64,000 bases of DNA from positions 180,872,807 through 180,936,806 of the forward strand of contig JAUPFV010000004.1 in the NCBI GenBank assembly GCA_036936605.1, read 5' to 3'. Made by a program: the position numbers and the translations under genes. The DNA is from Limnanthes douglasii subsp. nivea (taxonomy: Eukaryota > Streptophyta > Magnoliopsida > Brassicales > Limnanthaceae). Positions within the stretch are counted from its first letter, which is position 1. Each line of letters begins with the position of its first letter. The notes beneath the pieces were generated by a model that did not search any database, was not told where the DNA came from, and saw nothing but the letters and a program-made list of their open reading frames with translations. Of this stretch, positions 1 to 11,500 are shown piece after piece.

Positions 1-173
1 GTACACTTTCTCCCTAAGCTTTATGTTCTTTATTTTATTTATGAGGTTGATCTTTCTCGTTTTTCAAAGAGCTTTGATATATTTTAAAAACCAAATCCAT
101 AGCTTTCAACTTCCTCGTCACTAGATGTGACATACCTCTGTTTATCTTTCTTTTCCTTTAGAGAAGAATGACG

Positions 174-503
174 CTATTTTGGTGTTTCGAATCGTGCATT
201 TTTCTGCTCGCTTTTGATTTTACAATCATTACAAAATCGATCAGATTGACCACAAGCATCATTTTGGTCATTCCTGTGTATCATATTTGATTTCAGCCTA
301 GCTGCTTGAATCTCCTGCTCTTTTTTATCATATTTCTCGTTCATAGCATTTATCTTATCCAGAAGATGATTCATTCGCAACTCTATCTCAGATTGAGTCT
401 GATGAACCAGAATAGATCCCTCTTGTCTATCATATTCCCTTTGTAAATCCTTTTTCAACTTTTCGAAAACTGGTGGAACTAGCGGGTCATTTTCTTGATT
501 CAT
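174..503 (-). CDS. Gag N-terminal segment of a gypsy retrotransposon
   Basis: This 109-residue frame starts at an ATG about 70 bp downstream of the primer binding site, where gag is expected. It matches the start of the gag of element A at 59384 in pattern: MNxEN at the start, then a coiled-coil stretch with RMNHLLDKINAMNEKY and KKEQEIQAARLKS. The segment is hydrophilic and helical and lies before the conserved capsid core, which is not in the window. A stop at 174 ends the frame, so the copy is probably degenerate or split. The identification rests on position and on similarity to the second copy here, not on a named domain. Confidence 0.65.
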   Translation of the reverse strand: MNQENDPLVPPVFEKLKKDLQREYDRQEGSILVHQTQSEIELRMNHLLDKINAMNEKYDKKEQEIQAARLKSNMIHRNDQNDACGQSDRFCNDCKIKSEQKNARFETPK

Positions 504-575
504 TCTAAAGTTTTAAGATTGTTTTTAAAGGTTTAGAAAATTTAAAGTAGTAAACTAGGCACCAATCGTTGATCA

Positions 576-596
576 GGTCCCCAGTTAAGTCGCCAA
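576..596 (-). promoter_or_regulatory. Primer binding site (PBS) of the element at 1-916
   Basis: On the minus strand this reads TTGGCGACTTAACTGGGGAC and starts two bases after the LTR. The same place in elements A (59445-59463) and B (48941-48958) holds the related words TTGGCAACTTCACTGGGGA and TTGGCGACTACAGTGGGA. I do not assign the primer tRNA. Confidence 0.7.
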
Positions 597-598
597 TT

Positions 599-916
599 TG
601 GTGAGTTTGATTACTTGGATTGCCTTAGTAAATTGAGAGAAGTCAGATTATAGAGAGAAAGGGGTTTTAGAGAGAGAAAAACAGATTTTTAAAATGATCT
701 ATCTCAAACGTCCAACCCTTTTATTAGATCATCCTTGCCCTTTATATAGAGCCGCAAAGACTTAGCTCTTAACTGAAAACAATTACATAAAAAGGATGAT
801 TACACGCTGGTCCCTGACTAAATTACATAATTCTAAATTCCTCATCTAACTTTATAATCTGCCACAATAAGTTTTATTCTTTACATTTCAGCCCTCAAAG
901 TTCCATTTCCTTATCA
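599..916 (-). repeat. LTR (318 bp) of the gypsy element at the left edge
   Basis: The LTR starts with TG at 599 and ends with CA at 916. On the minus strand it carries TATATAAAGGGCAAGG followed by a CTAATAAAAGGG polyadenylation-like signal, as in the A-family LTRs. It is about 40 bp shorter than those (361 bp). Confidence 0.75.
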
Positions 917-3055
917 TAGATGATTTGACGGACCACTTGATTGGCGATAAGGTATTTACTAAATTAGATTTGAACAGTGGATATCACGAGATTAGCATCA
1001 GAAGGGATAATGAGTAATTAACGAGGTTGAAGACCCAAGAAGTTTTCTTTGAGTGGATGGTTATTTATTTTGATCTCTCCAATGCCCTCAGTACTTTTAT
1101 GATGCTAATGAATCAGATGTTCCGACCATTTATTGGCAAGTTTTTTGTTATTTATTATGACATTATCTTGATTTATAGTATTAATAAAGACTCGCAACTT
1201 CAACATGTACAAGAGATCTTGTTTTTTTTAAGGCGCGAACAGTTATATGAGGGTATTACTAAGTGTTCGTTGATGATAGAGTATGTTAGTTTTCTTGGTT
1301 ATGTTGTTTTAATAGACGGTCTGTCCATTAATGAATCCAAGGTAGCAAGTGTTCAAGATTTCCCACTACTTACAACTATTACTGAATTTCGTTCATGTCA
1401 TGGGCTATTTTTAGTTTATCGTTGGTTGATTTATAATTTCAGTACTATCATGGGATAAACTATTGATTGTATAAAAGGTAAGACATTTTGCTAGACTAAA
1501 AAACAACTTTAGCGTTTGAAAAAAACATTAAGGTGCGATTGACTACCGCACATGTCTTGGTTTTACCTGATTTTTTATGCAAAGTTTGAGTTAGATTATA
1601 ATATGTATGGACTGGATATTGGGGTTTTTTTGAGCCAAAGAGCATGTGTTGTGGCTTATTTCAGTGAGAAATTGAGTGACTCAAAAATTAATTATAGTAT
1701 TTATAAACGTGGAGTTCAATGTAGTGGTTTAGGAGTTGAAGTATTAGAGTTCGTATCTCGCTTATAATGATCTCGTCTTGTACAACGATCAAGATTCCTA
1801 AAAGCATTTACAAAGTCAAGATAAGCTCTCCGCATGACACGCTTGATGGGAATTGTTCACACAACAATTTACCTTTTTGTTATCAAGCATACGTTTTGGC
1901 AGTTAATCGGGTAGCTGACGCTTTGAGCATATGGAGACTGTTGATTTGAGTGGAAGGGAAGGTTACTAGTTTTAATCTGATGAATGATTTGTTGGCTCCA
2001 GATTCGTATTTCAGTCCTATCTTGGAAGACGTTGAGACTGGTATGAGAATTAATTTTTTCGTGAGCAACGTCTACATGTTCAAAGGTAACCTAGTATGTG
2101 TTCTCGTTAGGAGTTTACGACTTTTGATAGTGAAAGAAAGATACAATGACGGGCATGGTGGTTGCAATCAAACTTTAAATCGATATCCCGTTAGTTTAAG
2201 GAGATACATTATTCATTTTGCGAATGAATTCACAATTGTCAGATAGAAAAACGGACGAGTTCTAATGCAGGTTTGTTTATCCTTTACCCATACCAGAGGG
2301 ACTATGAAGAAGTGTGAGCATAGATTTTGTTTATGTGTTACCCCAGATGGGCAATGATTCAATATTTGTGATTGTTTGATCATTTTTCTAAGATGGATCA
2401 CTTTATTGTTTGCAAGAAAAGATAGATGCAGTGAATGTTGCTATATTGTGTTTTAGGGAAGTCTATCATTTGCATGGCTTACCTATGAATATCGTATCTA
2501 ACTGGGATCCAAGGTTTGTAGGATATTTTTGGAGCTTTTTATGGCAACGTACTCATACAAAATTGAGTTTTAGCAGTTCATATCACCCCTGGACATATGC
2601 GAAATATGGTGCGAGTAGAGGTGGCTCAAAATTTGAAGTCTTAGGAATAAAAATTATATCATGTGGAGTTCTCCAAAAACAAATACCACAAGATGATTAC
2701 TGGGCATAATCCATTCATGGTAGTATATGCTGTAATGTACAGGGTATCATAGATTTTTAATTTTTCCAAAGATAAATAAGTTTCATGTCAAGGCCATAAC
2801 TATTATTGTTGAATTGTACGATATTCATTAGAGTACTCGAAAGCAGCTTGAGGAGATTACCAAGAAATACAAAAACAGTGCTGACAAGAGAAGGCATCAT
2901 TACATTTCACATGAGTTTAATAAGTTGGCAGCTCAAAAGTTTTGTCCTTATGAGATCATCGAGAAGATTGACCTGAATGCCTACCGATTGAATTTTTTCA
3001 GCCACATGAAGACCCACAATGTCTTCAATGTGAAACATGTAGTATTATTTAGTGA
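917..3055 (+). pseudogene. Degenerate chromovirus-like gypsy pol (RT, RNase H, integrase)
   Basis: The order is reverse transcriptase (917-1500), RNase H (1530-1950), integrase (2000-2720) and integrase tail (2760-3055). RT motifs are KLDLNSGYHEI, then FEWMV and RPFIGKF. The catalytic YxDD reads YYDI, so the second aspartate is lost. RNase H shows VAYFSEKLS and NRVADALS. Integrase shows HGLP, IVS and SSYHPW, where the usual motif is CHPQTDGQ. The tail shows PYEIIEKIDLNAYRL and HNVFNVKH. Many stops and frameshifts show long decay. The domain order and motifs fit the chromovirus branch of Ty3/gypsy. No LTR of this element is visible; its left part is cut by the insertion ending at 916. Confidence 0.85.
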
Positions 3056-3755
3056 AATAAACACTTTTTTACTGAATTGTATGTTTTTGTTTTCCTTAGA
3101 TTAGGGTTACGTCTCTTTTTCCTTGAATTAGGGTTAAAACTTATCTTTTTTTACCTCTTTTGATTTTGGTCCTATATGAGTAAAAACTTGTTTGTTTAAT
3201 GGCAGATTATCCAAGATAAGTGTACGAACACCTTTATATACGAATCGCCCAAAACCCTAATCCAAAACTATAGAAATAATATAAACGCATTAAAACAGAA
3301 TCCTATCAAATACGAATGCAATCAAATTTGATATAATAATTAGAAAAAAACCTTATAATATTTAAAAAAATATTAAAATGTATTAAAATAAATATTTTGG
3401 TCCCTAAAACCTGTAATGTATGGCCTAAACTTCATGACGGGGAATTTAACCACTATCACATCTCCGACAATCAATGGGCTCTTCAAGACGCTCGGTTTGA
3501 GTACCAACTTAATCCAGTTTTGATATCCGAGTAAAAAATAAGGCATGTATGTGTTTGTCCATTAATGTATAGTAATTATGGGCCTCTGCTACTACATGAG
3601 ATGGGGAAGAGGGTTATATGGCCGATGATGATGCATGGGGCTTTGAGGTATTATGAAACTGGATGGGTATTAGATAACCATTAATTACATTATTTGGAAA
3701 CTAAGTGCTCAATAATGCTACTCGAGGTAATAGATGGCAGTAACTATTAGTGTTT
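3056..3755. other. Non-coding flank after the old pol; nothing recognised
   Basis: About 700 bp of AT-rich sequence follow the pol remnant. They include two AATTAGGGTT-type words and a run of AT-rich sequence at 3290-3410. This may hold the 3' untranslated region or a decayed LTR of the chromovirus, but no matching second LTR is in the window. No open frame stands out. Confidence 0.4.
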
Positions 3756-3760
3756 GGTAC
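3756..3760. repeat. Target site duplication GGTAC, left copy
   Basis: GGTAC directly precedes the TG of the left inverted LTR. The second copy follows the right LTR at 8531-8535. Five bases is the usual duplication length for Ty3/gypsy integrase. Confidence 0.85.
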
Positions 3761-4121
3761 TGATGAGTTAAAGTTTCACCTTGGTAAATTGTTATAAGAG
3801 TTTTCTAGAGAGAGAAAGAGTTAGAGAGTTTTTTTAGAGAGAAAGTTCAAGTACAAAAGAGTTCAATATAAAAAGTGTTCAACCCTTTTATTAGGTTAGC
3901 CTTGCCCTTTATATGGAGGAGCCAAGACTTAGCCTCAAGAGTAAAATCTATTACAAAAGAGGACAAATTGCTATTTAGTCCTTAGTAATTATACATAATT
4001 ACAGATGTTCTCTAAAACTTATATTACATGTAATTTAAAGACTAAACTTACATTATTTACAGTTTAATCCTTCAATTTATATTAATCACAATTTAATCTT
4101 CAAAATCCTACTTCCATATCA
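3761..4121 (-). repeat. Left inverted LTR of the palindromic composite
   Basis: This 361-bp LTR runs from TGATGAG to TATATCA-like ends. Its sense is minus, judged by the TATATAAAGG-type box near 3923 read on the minus strand. A C-rich run at 4122-4134 is the polypurine tract in reverse, marking this as a 3' LTR of a minus-sense element. Confidence 0.85.
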
Positions 4122-4587
4122 GAAGCCCCCCTAGATCTCATGTTAGTAAATGAATGAGAACTAAAATGTCTTCGAATTCCTCTGTATGTCATGTCAGTTG
4201 TTGTAAAATAAACTCGAAGAAATCATTTAAAGTAATCATTCGAAGCAACCATTCGAAGAAACCACTAGAAGCAACTATTCGAAGCGGGGTAAAAAATAAA
4301 TACCAATTAGAAGTAACTAAAATCTGATAAATTCTCAAAGCGAATAAGTCTCCTCGAATCATTGTGGAATTAAAACCTTTAAAACATACTCATCGACTTT
4401 TATCCAAACAGTTTACAAAAGTAACCGTTTCATATAGTCGTTCGAATCCATCATGACTTTATAGCTTTTAGACCCATAGCTAAGATACCTAGCCTGACAG
4501 ATGTCGAGCTCTTAATCTCCTCACCGCTTTGTATTCTACGGTATCACTGTCAAAGTCCTTTAAACTTCACACGTCTCCTTTTCTTTC

Positions 4588-4595
4588 TATAAATT
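4588..4595 (+). promoter_or_regulatory. TATA box ahead of the antisense gene, left arm
   Basis: TATAAATT lies about 170 bp before the ATG at 4762. Equivalent boxes occur at 38740-38747 (element A), 40509-40516 (element B) and 7732-7739 (right arm, minus strand). The constant placement supports a promoter for the antisense gene. Confidence 0.5.
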
Positions 4596-4761
4596 CAATC
4601 AATATCCTCATTTTTTCATTCTCATAACACAAATAATTTCAGAGAAAATTCAAAGCGCTTGGCTACCTTCATCGTGTTCCTCCTTTTTCCCGTATTTTCA
4701 TCAGAAAAAACCAAACTCTTCGATCAACCTTCATCTTCTCTGATCAACCTTCAGCTGGTTT

Positions 4762-6822
4762 ATGAGAAAAAATCCAAGAACCAGAAAATCCAAGGCTAGC
4801 ATACCCAAAAATCCGAAATATGCAGAACCTGATAACAACTTAGTATTTGGATCGTACGACTATTTCTGTATTACTCAAAGAGCAGAAGAATATAGAGCCG
4901 CATGATTAATCAATAGAGCTCATGTTGGAACAACCACCAAAACAATTTATTATGGTAATTCCGATCCAGCCAAAGCTTCTTCTATTTCTCCTTCTCCTAT
5001 ACTTGAAGAACTTTGATCATCCAAAATCCTAGGTCCTAAAACACCTCGAGCCTCTTCATCTCAAGTAACATTTTTATTTTTATTAGTGAATAATCTCATT
5101 TAAGGAAAAAGTCAAATACTCCATATTCGAATCATTCTTCAATAATCAGAAGAATAAGAAGAAGAAGAACTTTCATTTCCATGGGAGACGAATCAGAAAT
5201 TATCCCAACTCCTCCCCCTTCGAATCCAGATACTGAAGCTCCTCCTCAGAGAAAAGTAACTAAGGAAGTTCCTCGAACAAATCACCTCTTACCAGAAATT
5301 GTTAATTCATTACCCCAACAACCTCGAGAAGAAACATCAAAGGCCAACGAAGCTGATTTTGAGGCTACCAGAACCGATCTCGAAGCTGAATCCGATGATG
5401 GGAACTCAACAAATACCCATAAGCCTCAGGAAGACATAGATACTTGCTTTGTTTCCGAAGAAGAAAGAGCTGTAATTGGTAGAAATTTAAGGGGTCTCGA
5501 AGCTAAGTAAATCATTGCTCTGAAAAACGTTCAATATAATTATTAGAAGTATAGCCAAGCTTCAGTTTTAAAAAAACAATGGGGAATGAGAGATAATATA
5601 ACTCTTCGTCTGCTTAAAAAAGGAGAAACTCCCTTAGACTACAAGGATGACGAGCTAGTAGTCTACCCCGCAATCATCAAGTGGGGTCTTCGGGTTCCAC
5701 TGGATCCCATGATCGTGGAATACTTCAAAATTCTTAACTTATGCCCTCCTCAAGTGACACTGAGTCAGTGGTTCACCCTTATGTAAGTGATAATGGCATC
5801 TCGACTATCTCAGATTCCAATCAACATCCAAGACTTCATCTCATTAACTCAACTATCGAAAGGTCAGAAGCTTCCCTTTTACTATCTCACCCTGGTATAT
5901 TACCTCAAAATCAGCGATGATCTCTTAGAAGCTGATAAATTTTGGAAGCAGAAATTTATCTTTATATTAGGAGCATGGGAGAATGGCAAATAAATTTCTG
6001 ATGCTAATCCTTCAAAGCTAAATCTCATCTGAAGAAGCAATCGTAAGCACTTCGAACTTTTTACATTCTGAAATAAATTATATTTTTTGCCTTTCTCTTT
6101 CCTTAATTTTCTTCTTGCATGATTATTCCAGAATTTCGAGGCGTCATTCAGCACATCCACCAGCTGCTAAGGATATTTTCCAAAAACTTGCTGTTTGGGC
6201 TGAGAAAGAGTGGAATAATGCGTTTCACACTGCCTTCCAGCCCATCAATTTCCTCAACTGCCACATGTTCCCAATCTCAGAGGGTGCCTTGCCACCTCAA
6301 AATTTAATGTTAGAGCCCGATTCGAAGATAATCTGCAAAAGGTTAGTTCATCCCGATTATAAAGTCTTCCTTCGTATTCGCAACGGATCTGAGATTCATT
6401 TACCAAAAAAAGAAGAAAGAAAAAGTTATCAAAGAGAAAAATGGTAAAAAAAACAGCTAGCACATCAGGTGTTAGCCCTTTAACTCTATCGAAGCCAAAG
6501 CCTCGAAAAAGAAAAACTGCAGAAAAAAAACCCTCTCATCCATCGAAGAATGGAAAGATCAAGAACCGTCTTTGAAGAAAAAGAAAGGTTCTTCCAGCTC
6601 CATGGAAAGAAAAAGATACAGGCGAGAATCACTTCGTATACAGTGGTCGATAAAGACGAAAACACTATTGAAAACCAACAAAACCAATAAAATCTTTTGG
6701 TTGAAGAACAGACAACCAAAGACAACACTGTGATCATCATCGAAGACAATGCTACTAATGAAAATCAGGCTACTAAAAACTTTGATTTTGATATTTTCAT
6801 TAACTTTGAAAACACTGATGTA
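4762..6822 (+). pseudogene. Antisense-strand gene of a Tat-type element, left arm copy (broken)
   Basis: The gene starts at the ATG at 4762 (MRKNPRTRKSKAS) and runs against the sense of its LTR. Recognisable blocks are NLVFGSYD, IYYGNSDPAKA, MGDESEIIPT at 5181, CFVSEEERAVIGRNL, then the central domain with WGLRVPLDP, QWFTLM and MASRLSQIPINIQDF, then AWENGK. An intron at 6043-6131 follows. After it come AVWAEKEWNNAFHTAFQPINF and a basic, lysine-rich stretch. The central block resembles the Pfam family called putative gypsy-type transposon (PF04195), function unknown. Stops (for example near 4902 and 5508) break the frame. The copy ends at the palindrome junction near 6826, before the coiled-coil tail seen in element A. 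Confidence 0.75.
6043..6131 (+). other. Intron in the antisense gene, left arm copy
   Basis: GTAAGC at 6043 follows GAAGCAATC. The acceptor is TTATTCCAG at 6123-6131, after a pyrimidine-rich stretch. The length is 89 bp. The same codon position is interrupted in element A (50392-50483) and element B (41917-42000). Confidence 0.7.
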
Positions 6823-6825
6823 CTT

Positions 6826-7564
6826 AGCTTCAAGATTGCTTAAATTTTTGTCAATTGCAGCTCTTTCTTCTTCGTAAACAAAGCAAATATCCATTTCTTC
6901 CTGAGGCTTATGGGTATTTGTTGAGTTCCTATCATCTAATTCAGCTTCGAGATCGGTTCTGGTAGCCTCAGAATCAGCTTCGTTGGCCTTTGATGTTTCT
7001 TCTCGAGGTTGTTGGGGTAATGGATTAACAATTTTTGGTAAAGGGTTATTTGTTCGAAGAACTTCCTCAGTTACTTCTCTCTGAGGAGGAGCTTCATTAT
7101 CTGGATTTGAAGGGGGAAGAGTTGGGATAATTTCTGATTCGTCTCCCATGGCAATGAAAGTTCTTCTTCTTCAGATTATTGAAGAATGATTCGAAGATGG
7201 AGTATTTTATTTTATTTTCCTTAAAGGAGATTCTTCACTAATCAAAGGATAAATGTTACTTTGAGATGAAGAGGCTCGAGGTATTTTAGGACCTAGGATT
7301 TTGGATGAGGAATGTTCTTCGAATATAGGAGAAAGAGAAATAACAGGAGCTTTGGTTGGATCGAAATTACCGTAATAAATTGTTTTGGTGGTTGTTCCAA
7401 AAGGAGCGTTATTCATTAATCCTGCAACTCTATATTCTTCCGCTCTTTGAGTAATATAGAAATAGTCGTACCATCCAAAGACTAAGTTGTTATCAAGTTC
7501 TGGAGATTTCGGTTTTTTGGGAATGTTAGCCTTGGATTTTCTGGTTCTTGGATTTTTTTCTCAT
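6826..7564 (-). pseudogene. Antisense-strand gene of a Tat-type element, right arm copy (truncated)
   Basis: On the minus strand the ATG is at 7564 (the TTTATGAG context matches the left arm). The blocks NFDPTKAP, KILGPK and MGDESEIIPT at 7149, then CFVYEEERAAI, match the left arm closely. Homology stops at LEAKY near 6830, where the sequence passes into the reverse strand of the left arm. The continuation of the open frame to 6559 is therefore an artefact of the junction. Only the N-terminal part is present: no central domain, intron or tail. Confidence 0.75.
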
Positions 7565-7731
7565 AAACCAGATGAACGTTGATCGAGGAAGATGAGGGTT
7601 GATCGGAGAGTTTGATTTTTTCTGATGAAAATACTGGGAAAAAAGAGGAACACAGTGAAGGTAGCCAAGCGCTTTGAATTTTCTCTAAAATGATTTGTGT
7701 TGTGAGAATGAAAAAATGAGGCTATTGATTG

Positions 7732-7739
7732 AATTTATA
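7732..7739 (-). promoter_or_regulatory. TATA box ahead of the antisense gene, right arm
   Basis: TATAAATT on the minus strand, about 170 bp before the ATG at 7564, mirrors the left arm box at 4588-4595. Confidence 0.45.
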
Positions 7740-8156
7740 GAAAGAAAAAGAGACGTGTGAAGTTTAAAGGACTTTGATGGTGATAGGGTGGAATACAAAG
7801 CGGTGAGGGGATTAAGAGCTCGACATCTGTGAGGCTAGGTATCTAGTTATGGGTCTAAAAGCTATAAAGTCATGATGGATTCGAACAGTTATATGAAACA
7901 GTTACTTTTGTATATTGTTTGGATAAACGTCGATGAGTTTGTTTTAAAAGTTTTACTTCCACAATGATTCAATGACACTTATTTGCTTTGAGAATTTATT
8001 AGATTTTAGTTACTTCTAATTGGTATTTGTTTTTTACCCCACTTCGCTTCTAGTGGTTGCTTCGAATGATTGCTTCGAGTTTATTTTACAACAACTGACA
8101 TGACATACGGAAGAATTCGAAGACATTTTAGTTCTCATTCATTTACTGGCATGAGA

Positions 8157-8170
8157 ACAAGGGGGGATTC
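8157..8170 (+). promoter_or_regulatory. Polypurine tract of the right arm
   Basis: ACAAGGGGGGATTC lies directly before the TG of the LTR at 8171. This marks that LTR as a 3' LTR of a plus-sense element. The mirror copy is the C-rich run at 4122-4134. Confidence 0.7.
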
Positions 8171-8530
8171 TGATATAGAAGTAGGATTTAAGGATTAAAT
8201 TGTAATTAATATAAATTTAAGGATTAAACTATAAATAATGTAAGTTTAGTCTTTAAATTACATGTAATATAAGTTTTAGAGAACATATGTGATTATGTAT
8301 AATTACTAAGGACTAAATAGAAATGTATCCTCTTTTGTAACAGATTTTACTCTTGAGGCTAAGTCTTGGCTCCTCTATATAAAGGGCAAGGCTAACCTAA
8401 TAAAGGGGTTGAACATTTTTTCTATTGAACTCATTTATACTTGAACTTTCTCTCTCTAAAAACTATCTAACTCTTTCTCTCTATAGAAAACTCTTATAAC
8501 AATTTACCATGGTAAAATCTTAACTCATCA
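8171..8530 (+). repeat. Right inverted LTR of the palindromic composite
   Basis: This 360-bp LTR runs from TGATATAG to ACTCATCA in plus sense. A TCTATATAAAGGGC box and a CTAATAAAGG signal lie about two thirds of the way along. It is followed by GGTAC at 8531-8535. Confidence 0.85.
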
Positions 8531-8535
8531 GGTAC

Positions 8536-11500
8536 ATTCACTTACATTTTGCTATAACCTACACATGAAACTGTGTGAAGATGAGAACCACCGCTCACTA
8601 TGGATAAATAACATAATATACATAGGCTGAAGATATCCATGTTAATACAAAAATAGGATATGAAATAACTTGTAAATTTTGTATTTAACATATCTGAATA
8701 TCAACTAAATATACGATGACCTCACATATGTAATGATTGAGTAATTATATTAGTATACCTTATCCAGGTAGGACCACATCTCATCTCCACAAGACTACAC
8801 ATCATACGCAGATGATCATACCTCGTCAAATCAGCATCATACATCATCTACATGCAATCATCGTCCACATAATATCAAGCACATTACATACGCATGACCA
8901 CACACGTTGTTCAAACATGACAATATATCATCTCCGTGTGACATAATCTACATGAGCCACATACATCATCCACGTATGGCCACATATCATTCACACATGA
9001 CCATATTTGATCTACATATAATATTATCCACACATGATCACACACATCATCCATCTAAAACATGCATATGAATATTTATATCAGTACTATGCACATGTAA
9101 AATAATAACTAAAGTCCACATATGAATGTTATTATTTTATCTAAATCATATTTCAACTTCATCTTATTGTTTAGTCATGTATACCTCAACAAAAAATTTA
9201 AAAGAAATAGACAAACATAATATAAGTATACTCACATTATTAATATTATATTGTTTATCCATACATAAAAATCCAACAAACATCGTATCATCTACAAGTG
9301 ACCGTGCTCGTGTCTTTAAGAATAAATTTTCTATCACCTCAAAAAATTTATTACTGTTAACTGTATGATTTATTAGTTTTCTCTATTTTTTCATTCTTTT
9401 TTAAATGTCTATATTTATATATTATACCTACCATGTTGTATTTACTGTATGACTTGTATTATTTATATTCCTCACTTTTTAGTTCTTCATTTTGATGTTG
9501 TTTTTATAACTTAGGTTAAATAGTTAAAGTAGGCATAACTAAAACAACGATACAATTTTACTATGTAAGCTAAATGCAATGACTTGGGTTTTTAGGATAT
9601 TTATTCAATACGGGGTCATGATGGCGTCCCTAATAAAGATGTGGGGAAATTCCAAAAAGGCAAAAATAGAATAGGAAAAAATTAAGAGCTGGAGGAAGTA
9701 GAACTACCTTATTCGTAGGCCTAGTGTGTGGGGCCTAATTTCAATAACGTGAGCGAAACATATTTCTTTGCTTTCTCCCAAATATCTTAGAACTACTACT
9801 AGGATAATGAGTTATGAGTGATTCAATCCAAATGAGAAATCCTGAAAGAGCCGGCAATAAGGTTACCAAAGGAAGAAGAGACAACGATGAATTGTGCAGC
9901 AAAAGAACTCGTCGTATCCTTATGTGCTGAACTGATGCCTTCAGTTTCTGTTAAGTGTTGAGATAATTAAGTACTTCGATCTAGTTAGCCTATATCTAAG
10001 TCAAGCTAGCCCAAATTTGTGGTTCATCTTGATATCATGTATCATGGCAACGAAATTATCCAATTGAAATATCGATGGAGCAATTTATCGCTATTGTTGG
10101 GTTGTCGAGGAATCTTCGGATTCCCTTCTACTTTCTTAATTATTTTTCTAAAATATTTTAATTATTTTTCTAAATATTGTTTTCTATTTTATTTGTGTAT
10201 TCTGGCGGATTCTGTTATTTTAATATTTTTAGTTAAAAGTTTAATATATGAAAAAATGAGTATTGTTTTGTTAGATCACATTTTCCTCTTAAATATATTT
10301 GGTTTCAAAAATACCTAGTTTATCCGCATCTTTGGTTTATATATCATTTGGATTTATTTGTTTATTATATGATCTATTTTTATAAATATTTGGCAATAAG
10401 AATCGTTCACGGTTAAACTAAATCATCTAATTTACTAAAATATTACACAATATTTAAAAAAACAAAAAAATGTCGTATACTCAAATAATATTTCAAATTT
10501 GTAAATTTTAAAATGCATGTAAAATGATTTTTCTCTAAATGTTTATTTGAGATAAAAAATAACATTTGGTTTTTATAACCATTTAGTTGTATTTTAAAAA
10601 TATTTAGTTGATTGATTTATTTTACTATTATTTGATAATGTTAACTATTAAAAATATTTGACTCTTAAAAATACTATGATTTATAAGATATTTAATTATT
10701 AAATTTATTTGACTATTTTTAAAATAATATTAATGATAAAAAAATATTTGTTATAAATATTTAGCTCTTAAACATATTTAGTTGTTACAAAATTTTAGTT
10801 ATTAGAGAAGTTTTTTATCCCTTAAAATATTTATTTGTTAGAGTGTTTGGATATTGTATGATAATCGTTATAAGAAATATTTAATCGATAGGCTCAATAC
10901 ATTATCATTTTGTATCATGGGTTGCTAAAAATATATTGTTAGGTACGATTGTTAGAAACATTTAATTGTTATGTTTTTTTTTGTATTTAATGTTATTTTT
11001 ATTTGTGAAAATATTTAGTTATAAATATATCGTTGTTAAAAATATTTGGTTTTTAAGTTTTATTTAGGCTCGTCGCTACTAGCATATTTCATTATTAATA
11101 AAAAAAAATAGAATACAAATGTATGGAAGGATGTCGACTTTGTCCAATAATATCGATGCAACTTAAACTTGTAAAATAAGAATTAATTTTTACCAATATC
11201 TTAGAAGTTTTTTTAGTTTTGTTATGTCCATTTATCTTTAAAACTCTATGGTTTTCAAGTTATGTCTCATGTAGCAAATAATTTTAACATACAACTGCTC
11301 TCACTACGTAAGTTTGTATCACATTTGATGTAAGCTTAAAAATGAACATCACTCAAATAATTTAGTACTAAATGTATCATTATCTCTTTATATGAAGTTT
11401 TAGAATTATTTTAACTTAAGAAAGTATAATATTCAGATATTTTATTTCATTCTCTTCTTATGTTACTTTTATATCTACAATAAAGTCACATGTTGCGTTA

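Larger units (their letters stand above)
1..916 (-). mobile_element. 5' end of a minus-sense Ty3/gypsy (Tat-like) LTR retrotransposon
   Basis: Read on the minus strand, the order is LTR (916-599), primer binding site (596-576), then the start of gag (503-174). The rest of the element lies beyond the left edge. The LTR has the same landmarks as the element A family (TATATAAAG box, AATAAA-like signal, TCTCTC-rich end) but is shorter, so it is a related family. The element sits inside a chromovirus-like pol that resumes at 917. Its target duplication cannot be checked because the other end is out of view. Confidence 0.8.
3761..8530. mobile_element. Palindromic composite of two gypsy 3' ends with inverted LTRs
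   Basis: Two A-family 3' ends face each other tail to tail. The left arm (3761 to about 6826) reads LTR in minus sense, polypurine tract, spacer, then antisense gene. The right arm (8530 back to about 6826) has the same order on the opposite strand but is shorter (about 1.7 kb against 3.1 kb). The two LTRs are 361 and 360 bp and look about 93-95% alike by eye. Both outer ends are U5 ends. The unit is flanked by a perfect GGTAC duplication (3756-3760 and 8531-8535), so it looks like one insertion event. Neither arm has gag or pol, so it cannot move alone. Confidence 0.85.

Noticed and set aside
6559..6825. Extension of the right-arm antisense gene below 6826
   Set aside because: This part is the reverse strand of the left arm; the frame runs on by chance across the palindrome junction.
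10019..10318. A small protein gene
   Set aside because: AT-rich sequence, no family motif, no homologous copy in the window; composition explains the frame.
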